Assembly (NCBI RefSeq): GCF_000150275.1
Contig: NW_002060946.1
Span: forward strand, 6,404,667 to 6,468,666
Direction: 5' to 3'
DNA: 64,000 nucleotides
DNA from: Trichoplax adhaerens
Lineage: Eukaryota; Placozoa; Uniplacotomia; Trichoplacea; Trichoplacidae
Made by a program: the position numbers and the translations under genes. Under the pieces are notes generated by a model. The model was not told where the DNA came from. It made no database searches and saw only the letters and a list, made by a program, of their open reading frames with translations. This document shows, piece after piece, positions 58,901 to 64,000 of the stretch (position 1 is its first letter; each line of letters starts with the position of its first letter).

Positions 58901-61176
58901 AAGTAAATAATATAAAAAAATACTGGCGAAAAACTGAAGGGCTTATTAAGATAAGTGCCTATCTTATGCTAATTACGAAGATGCTACGGTTGTACTGCGT
59001 GCTAAGTTATAATATACACTGAATAAAGCAGCTTTTCAATTCTTTGTATTAAGACTTGAAAACGTAAGATCTTACAATACCTTTTTTCAGTTTTCGAAAT
59101 AATATGAGATAAGTGTTGAAAATATCGCGGTGTTGCAATGTTAATTACAGTTTTATTAACAACAGCTGCACTGGTTAAATTGGAGATTAATTTTATCCAC
59201 GGAATCTAAAGGTATGTAGCATTGATATTGTTGAAATAAAGTACATCAGTCAAATCTATTTTGTAAATGAATAATGAATAATAATCTTTTTGATACTAAC
59301 AACGGGACACATTGTAATTAAATCTTCAACAGCATTAAAATGATAGGTTTGATCAGGCATCATCTCTTCTGCAGGCAAGAATTGCTTTAAAATAGAAAAT
59401 TAACGAAATCAGTTATGATAGAATGGTAATCACTGTAAATAACAGATTGAACTAGATCAAAAGTCTACACGATCATATGTATTTGGCATTGTCTAGTACT
59501 AGTGCAAAGGGAATAGTAACTAGGAGAATCTGCTAGTGAACTAGTACAGTAACCATCCACTGTGGCTAATGCTACATTACTACGCTTAACGTAGTTAGTA
59601 ACTGAAATTTATTTGCATTAAGAAATACTTTAATGGGTTAAATGTAGCAACCATCCCTTGTAACTAATACTACTACGCTTAACGTAGTAAGTAACGGAAA
59701 TCTTATTGTACTAGAAAATACCTTGATTGGTTAAATGTAGCCAACCTAATTCTAGTTCAAAACTATGCTATCAATTATGTTTACTATTTTTAAAATTAGT
59801 AAGAGCTCACAACTGTAAGAGGAATTATTTGTAATCCGTACTATCTGATTTAGTATTCATTGAACTTTCAATAATATATCTACCATCTGCAAACGCTGGC
59901 CCAGATATCGTATTGTATGTGATTAGCATGTGATGCATGTTATGTAAGTTATAAAGTATGCATTAGGACATGCAATATCGTATCAGTTAGATGTTTATCA
60001 TCAATTACTATAATCAGAGAAAATATACCTGCGCTAATTCAATTTCCAACTCGACCACCTTTTCGACTATCTGACTGATATTACCTGCACTTTGTTTCAC
60101 ATTTAACAACTTAAAGATATCCATCATGTATACTTTGTAATTGCCCAGTAAACTACTATTAGATAAATAGTAATGTCTGGACGACAGACCAGTTCCTGCT
60201 TGAGCAGCCTATAGACACGATAAAAGAAGTTTTCACGTTGTCACCTTGTGTTATCATCACAGTTTGTAACTATTCTCCATGTCACTTTAGGACTTATCCA
60301 ACAATTTCATACCTATCACCTCATTTATTTAGTCAATGACACTAGCAATTTCTTTACCTGTAAAATGATTCGACTAGAATTTCCAGGATCAGTATTGGCA
60401 TAAATTAAAAATAATCCACCTCCACCGAGAAAATGGCTCTCAATTAAAGCCTGATTAAAATCCCAGTGGTCTGCAATCCAATCTCGGTCAGAACTTAATT
60501 TCCATGGTTGTAATTTTTTCATCAGCTGAATTAGAGGTTGCCCTCCGTATTGGTCAATAATTGTTAAATTCATACACGACTGATACATATTTATAACTTT
60601 AGTGATAGCTGGTAATACTGTATGGCTAGCTTGAGATTGTAATGACTTATACGATTCAACAGCTTTCTTAATGACAAAATTATTTTTGTTAGCAATCTCA
60701 GAAAAGAGTGCCCAACGTGTATGGCCAGATGGCATCGGAGTATTGGCTAAGAAATTCCCACAAGCAAATTGATAGAAATCCTGGCAAGGATGGACTGATT
60801 GATTCATTTTCTTGATCATATTACCAGCAGTAATAATACATAGGTTGCTATCGCACATTTTGACCTTCTTTCCTTGTCCGGAATGATCTTCAAAAGTATG
60901 TTTCCAGCTACGATGGTAAGTAATAAGGAGACCAGTAAGAATTGCCAATACAACAAGGACAATACATGATAAAAAGACGAAGCCAATTTCTCGTTTATTG
61001 CATGGTCGATGAAAGGAAAAAATTCGGTATCGGTAGGATCGGTTACGGCCACGCTTAGTTAAAACTTTTGGCATATGTTCATCATTGGAGACATTGCTTT
61101 GATCTTCATCGATAAACTGGTCGGTTTCACGGCACGTATAGGATATATCGGTTTGATTTAATTCAATCTCACTCAT
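55928..61176 (-). CDS. Neprilysin/endothelin-converting-enzyme-like M13 zinc metallopeptidase
   Basis: Type II membrane peptidase that cuts small extracellular peptides. Sixteen exons join in frame to 785 residues: 60358-61176, 60029-60208, 59304-59384, 59081-59205, 58623-58851, 58428-58526, 58072-58149, 57821-57924, 57475-57533, 57165-57216, 57003-57070, 56787-56911, 56589-56654, 56326-56421, 56163-56239 and 55928-56027. A cytosolic tail precedes a membrane segment at about 64-87. Then come [28 protein letters not shown], zinc site HELTH (codons at 57019-57033, residues 622-626), third zinc ligand in ENIADNGG (about E682), HSPGKYR and a final CSVW. The exon-1 frame stays open to an earlier ATG at 61233; MSEIELNQ at 61176 is chosen as the start of a normal-length tail. 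In the WC exon the usual RPEY is replaced by LETPQTTRH. Catalytic residues are present, so it should be active. Whether it is nearer NEP or ECE is undecided. Confidence 0.95.
59551..59748. repeat. 98-bp tandem duplication inside an M13 peptidase intron
   Basis: AACCATCC starts at 59551 and at 59649. Both units share CTAAT, CTACGCTTAACGTAG, AGTAAC-GAAAT, AAATAC-TT and GGTTAAATGTAGC. The CTACGCTTAACGTAG part is a near-palindrome. It lies in the intron between exons 59304-59384 and 60029-60208 and has no visible coding role. Confidence 0.8.
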
Positions 61177-61312
61177 ATTGAAATGGTTTTGGGTTCCTTC
61201 ACAAGGCCCTATATATTTATAAGAAATCAACAACCGATATAACTTAAAAGGACCTTTACTATGGTATTAGCAGATTAATTCATTATTTCCTAAAAGCAAC
61301 CAACACGGCTAC

Positions 61313-61330
61313 ACCTGATCATGATCAGGT
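61313..61330. promoter_or_regulatory. 18-bp perfect palindrome upstream of the M13 peptidase
   Basis: ACCTGATCATGATCAGGT is a perfect inverted repeat 137 bases upstream of the chosen start codon, in a likely promoter or 5'-UTR position. It could be a dimeric transcription-factor site or simply chance. No known consensus is matched. Confidence 0.35.
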
Positions 61331-63560
61331 TAGTGGGCATTCTACCGTGACCATAATAAATTTGTAATTGCTAGCACAACTTATTCCACTAATAACATAT
61401 TTAATGACTATTATTTGAGTGCACTATTCATACTCTCTTTCAATCCTCGAAGGATATATCATTATATCATTGTATATATAAATTCAAATAGATTTGTATC
61501 TGTATAATTGCAATACAAATTAATCACATTACGCCTGCAGCCCCGTATAATCAATTATCTCCAATCCATTAATTATATTCATTACAGCATAAGATAGAGC
61601 AGAAGTTACAGTAGTCACTGCAAAAGTAGGAACTAATGCTAAATCTAAAGTAGGGAGACTTGAAACGACAATTGAAATCTTTTTATACTATACGAAAGAC
61701 ATTCTTTTGACACGATAAATAAAATAAAATGCCCCAATTATGTCGTTGATAAAGGGATTAGAATATTCTAGATGTCAATGAATATTTTTTACTGAAAAAT
61801 TTCTTTTGACTTTGCAAACAAAATTAATTATAAATTAAAAAAAATAAAACTTGATCAAACATAGAGGATTAAAATGAGTTATTGATGAGACTTAGCTATT
61901 AGAAGACGAACGAAATCGCGATTAAAAATGTAGAAACATTATTACGTAGAAAAGGAAAAAAAATCTCAATACAGTAACAACAAATTTCGACAATGACCTT
62001 AAATTCATGCTCGATACGAGAACTTTTAAATTTTTCTTATTTTACAATTTTCAGACCGATATCACAACATAGAGACGAGTCAATACAGAATTGGATCTTA
62101 GTAAAGGACCCTTGTTAAAACACTAAAATGTAGCAAACTGAAGTAGCAATAAATTTTAGTTTCATCTCAATGCCGAGTAATGGAGAGCATCGTTCAATAC
62201 TACATAGGCACTTGCTTCTGGTCCGTGGACAAGTCAGCAGTATTACGCTATTATTTCTTACTTAAGTTCGAAAGTAAGAGTAATAAAATATATAGCAATA
62301 TTAAATCGTTGAATGTAAAGTACATCAAGTTGGACATCATCGCTTATTTATTTGGACATTTTCTTCCACGGTATGTTATCACAGCTGTCGTAAACTACTT
62401 CACTAACAAAAAAATAAACGCCATTTGCTCCGCTATTACTCGAAGCTTATCATTGGACTCAATTCTTAATACAGTATATACTGTAGTTACGTTTGATATA
62501 AAGTACAGGACAAGCCACGATATAATTATCGCTTCCATATTTCCTAGTAAGCTCTGCTACAGTAATAATTCATGATTTTGAATAATATCATACAAAAGAA
62601 AAAATAATGAGTGATACATACATTAATTGGTAACATTGGGATTTGGGAATGAATAAAGTATTATTAATTAAGCTCTGCAATGGAGCTCGCTACGTTCTGG
62701 AATTTCTTCCATTTCCATTTACCACAATGATATGAATAAAGACTGCAAGATAAAATCTATTTTAAAGTGCCAAACTACTTAATCCTGCAAGAGATGCTAT
62801 ATCTTCCAATTTTTTAAGCTAGTTGACAAACGGAACTCAAATTAAAGAAGTTGATGACATCCAAATTATACTGTACTGAGTGCGTAAAGTAGCGATCCTC
62901 ACCATAAGTATACACTCACTATACAGTACAGTACAATGCTCATACTGTATATTGGATTGTCAATAATACTGGCCGTCATGATTATTCATTATTTATTTAC
63001 TATAATCTAGGCAGAATACAAGATTAATAAACAGTTCAAATGTCCATTGCCTCATTAGACGTAGGGCATGACTCATTGCTGATAATGAGTTCATACATCC
63101 CATGGAAACTTGACTGAATAACCTGTGATGATTTGTCACTTTTAAAGAAATATTGATGAAAATACCAATTACACTATGGATAGAAGTTGTATACCGGATA
63201 AGCAGACCGCCCATTGCCCTGAGATTAATCACCATCATTAAAATATAGCACAAGGCAAATTACCGATAAAGCAGAATCTAAAAAAAAATGAAACGAGAAA
63301 AATCAAGGCAGTTCATCGTTTTAGTGGAAATCAGCGCCATACAAGAGCCAGATATCTGTGTATCCGAGTCTATAATTTGTCTTCTGTATTGTTGTCTATG
63401 GCAGGTGCAGTAGGATGGCACTAAGCAGAGTAGGAAAATATCCTGATTGATCAATCATAACTTTATTTTCATTTCTGACAGTTGATAATTTACTAATTTA
63501 TTTATGAAGCTTCAATACAATGCTGGTCAGAGCGATATTGCCGTCTACTACTGCATGTGG
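61331..63560. other. Spacer upstream of the M13 peptidase
   Basis: No recognisable gene. The longest open frame (62180-62575, +, 131 residues) is unusually long for this AT-rich DNA, but it has no family signature, no clear splice context and biased residues (Ile, Tyr, Ser, Asn, Lys). A minus-strand frame of 86 residues at 62993-63253 is likewise unassigned. A cluster of TACTGTA/TACAGTA motifs lies at about 62870-62955. Confidence 0.45.
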
Positions 63561-63562
63561 CA

Positions 63563-64000
63563 AGCAAGAGGAAACGATCGTCTTTCCAAACTGATGACTA
63601 TGAAAGTTGAATTTGATCAATGATATCAACAAGGAATGATGGAGAATCGAAATGAAAGTATTTGTTATAGTGAAATAGTGTAATACCCTACTGTATGTGT
63701 TAAGTAAAAAGAGGAAATGATCGTATTTCCAAACTGCTCACTATTGCTTATTGTAACAGTTGAACTTGATCCATGATGTCAACAAGGAATGATCGAGAAT
63801 CGAAACGAAAATTTTTGTCATAGTGAAATAGTGTAATACTATCTAGTACAGTACTGCATGTGTTCAGAAAGAGGAAATGATCATGTTTAAAAACTGATGA
63901 CTGTGAAAGCTGAAGTTGATCAATGATATCAATTGGGAATGGTGGAGAATCGATATAAAAATTTGAGCAATAGTGATTCCTATAATTACAACTATTCATT
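63563..64000. repeat. Diverged three-unit tandem repeat reaching the window edge
   Basis: Three units start near 63567, 63709 and 63868 with (A/C)AAGAGGAAA(T/C)GATC or AAAGAGGAAATGATC, followed by AAACTG, TG(A/T)AAG-TGAA-TTGATC, ATGATATCAA or ATGATGTCAA, GGAATG(A/G)T(G/C)GAGAATCGA and a TAGTGAAATAGTGTAATAC end. Spacing is about 142 and 159 bp. The array may continue beyond 64000. A minus-strand frame (63748-63999, 83 residues) contains a repeated peptide of the type FxxDIxDQxQL in two units, but the third unit interrupts it, so coding function is doubtful. Confidence 0.8.

Noticed and set aside
61177-61233. Upstream in-frame ATG at 61233 as the M13 peptidase start
   Set aside because: Adds 19 residues with no typical tail features; the start at 61176 gives a normal-length cytosolic tail. 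It cannot be excluded without a transcript.
62180-62575. 131-residue open frame as a gene
   Set aside because: Long for the composition, but no motif, biased residues and no supporting splice or promoter signal; left as unassigned rather than called.

Overview
The window looks like nuclear DNA of an early-branching animal, most likely a placozoan (Trichoplax/Hoilungia type). The reasons are very AT-rich intergenic DNA, genes cut into many small exons by short GT-AG introns, animal gene families (rhodopsin-type receptors, FANCD2, M13 peptidase, MGAT4-type glycosyltransferase), and receptor genes in a single exon. The species is an inference. There is no sign of bacterial or organellar DNA, rRNA or CRISPR, and I found no tRNA by eye.

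Layout. 1-4611: no recognised gene, several old direct duplications and a degenerate repeat block just upstream of the first receptor. 4612-5670 (+) and 12838-13863 (+): two closely related single-exon class A GPCR genes about 8.2 kb apart, a tandem pair with related upstream blocks. 13864-16700: nothing recognised. 16701-23221 (-): BMS1, the ribosome-biogenesis GTPase. 23222-24761: a short spacer with coding-like fragments I cannot assign. 24762-36318 (-): FANCD2, about 40 small exons over 11.6 kb, with the mono-ubiquitinated lysine conserved. 36319-40183: repeat-rich spacer with a five-copy tandem array of about 223/231 bp, a 246-bp direct duplication and GGTAC palindromes. 40184 (or 40936)-46168 (+): cytosolic aconitase/iron regulatory protein 1, spliced model 891 aa. 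48002-53573 (+): MGAT4-like Golgi N-acetylglucosaminyltransferase; five exons join in frame to 509 aa, the first being a separate signal-anchor exon 3.4 kb upstream. 55928-61176 (-): neprilysin/ECE-like M13 zinc metallopeptidase; sixteen exons join in frame to 785 aa. 61177-64000: spacer with a diverged tandem repeat that runs to the window edge.

The genes do not form a pathway. BMS1 (nucleolus), FANCD2 (DNA crosslink repair), aconitase (cytosol), MGAT4-like enzyme (Golgi), M13 peptidase and the GPCRs (membrane) are ordinary neighbours. BMS1 and FANCD2 lie head-to-tail on the minus strand; the MGAT4-like and M13 genes converge. No new multi-gene system was evident. The most unusual material is the repeat-rich spacer at 36.3-40.2 kb, the parallel upstream blocks of the two GPCR genes, and recurring GTAC-centred palindromes.
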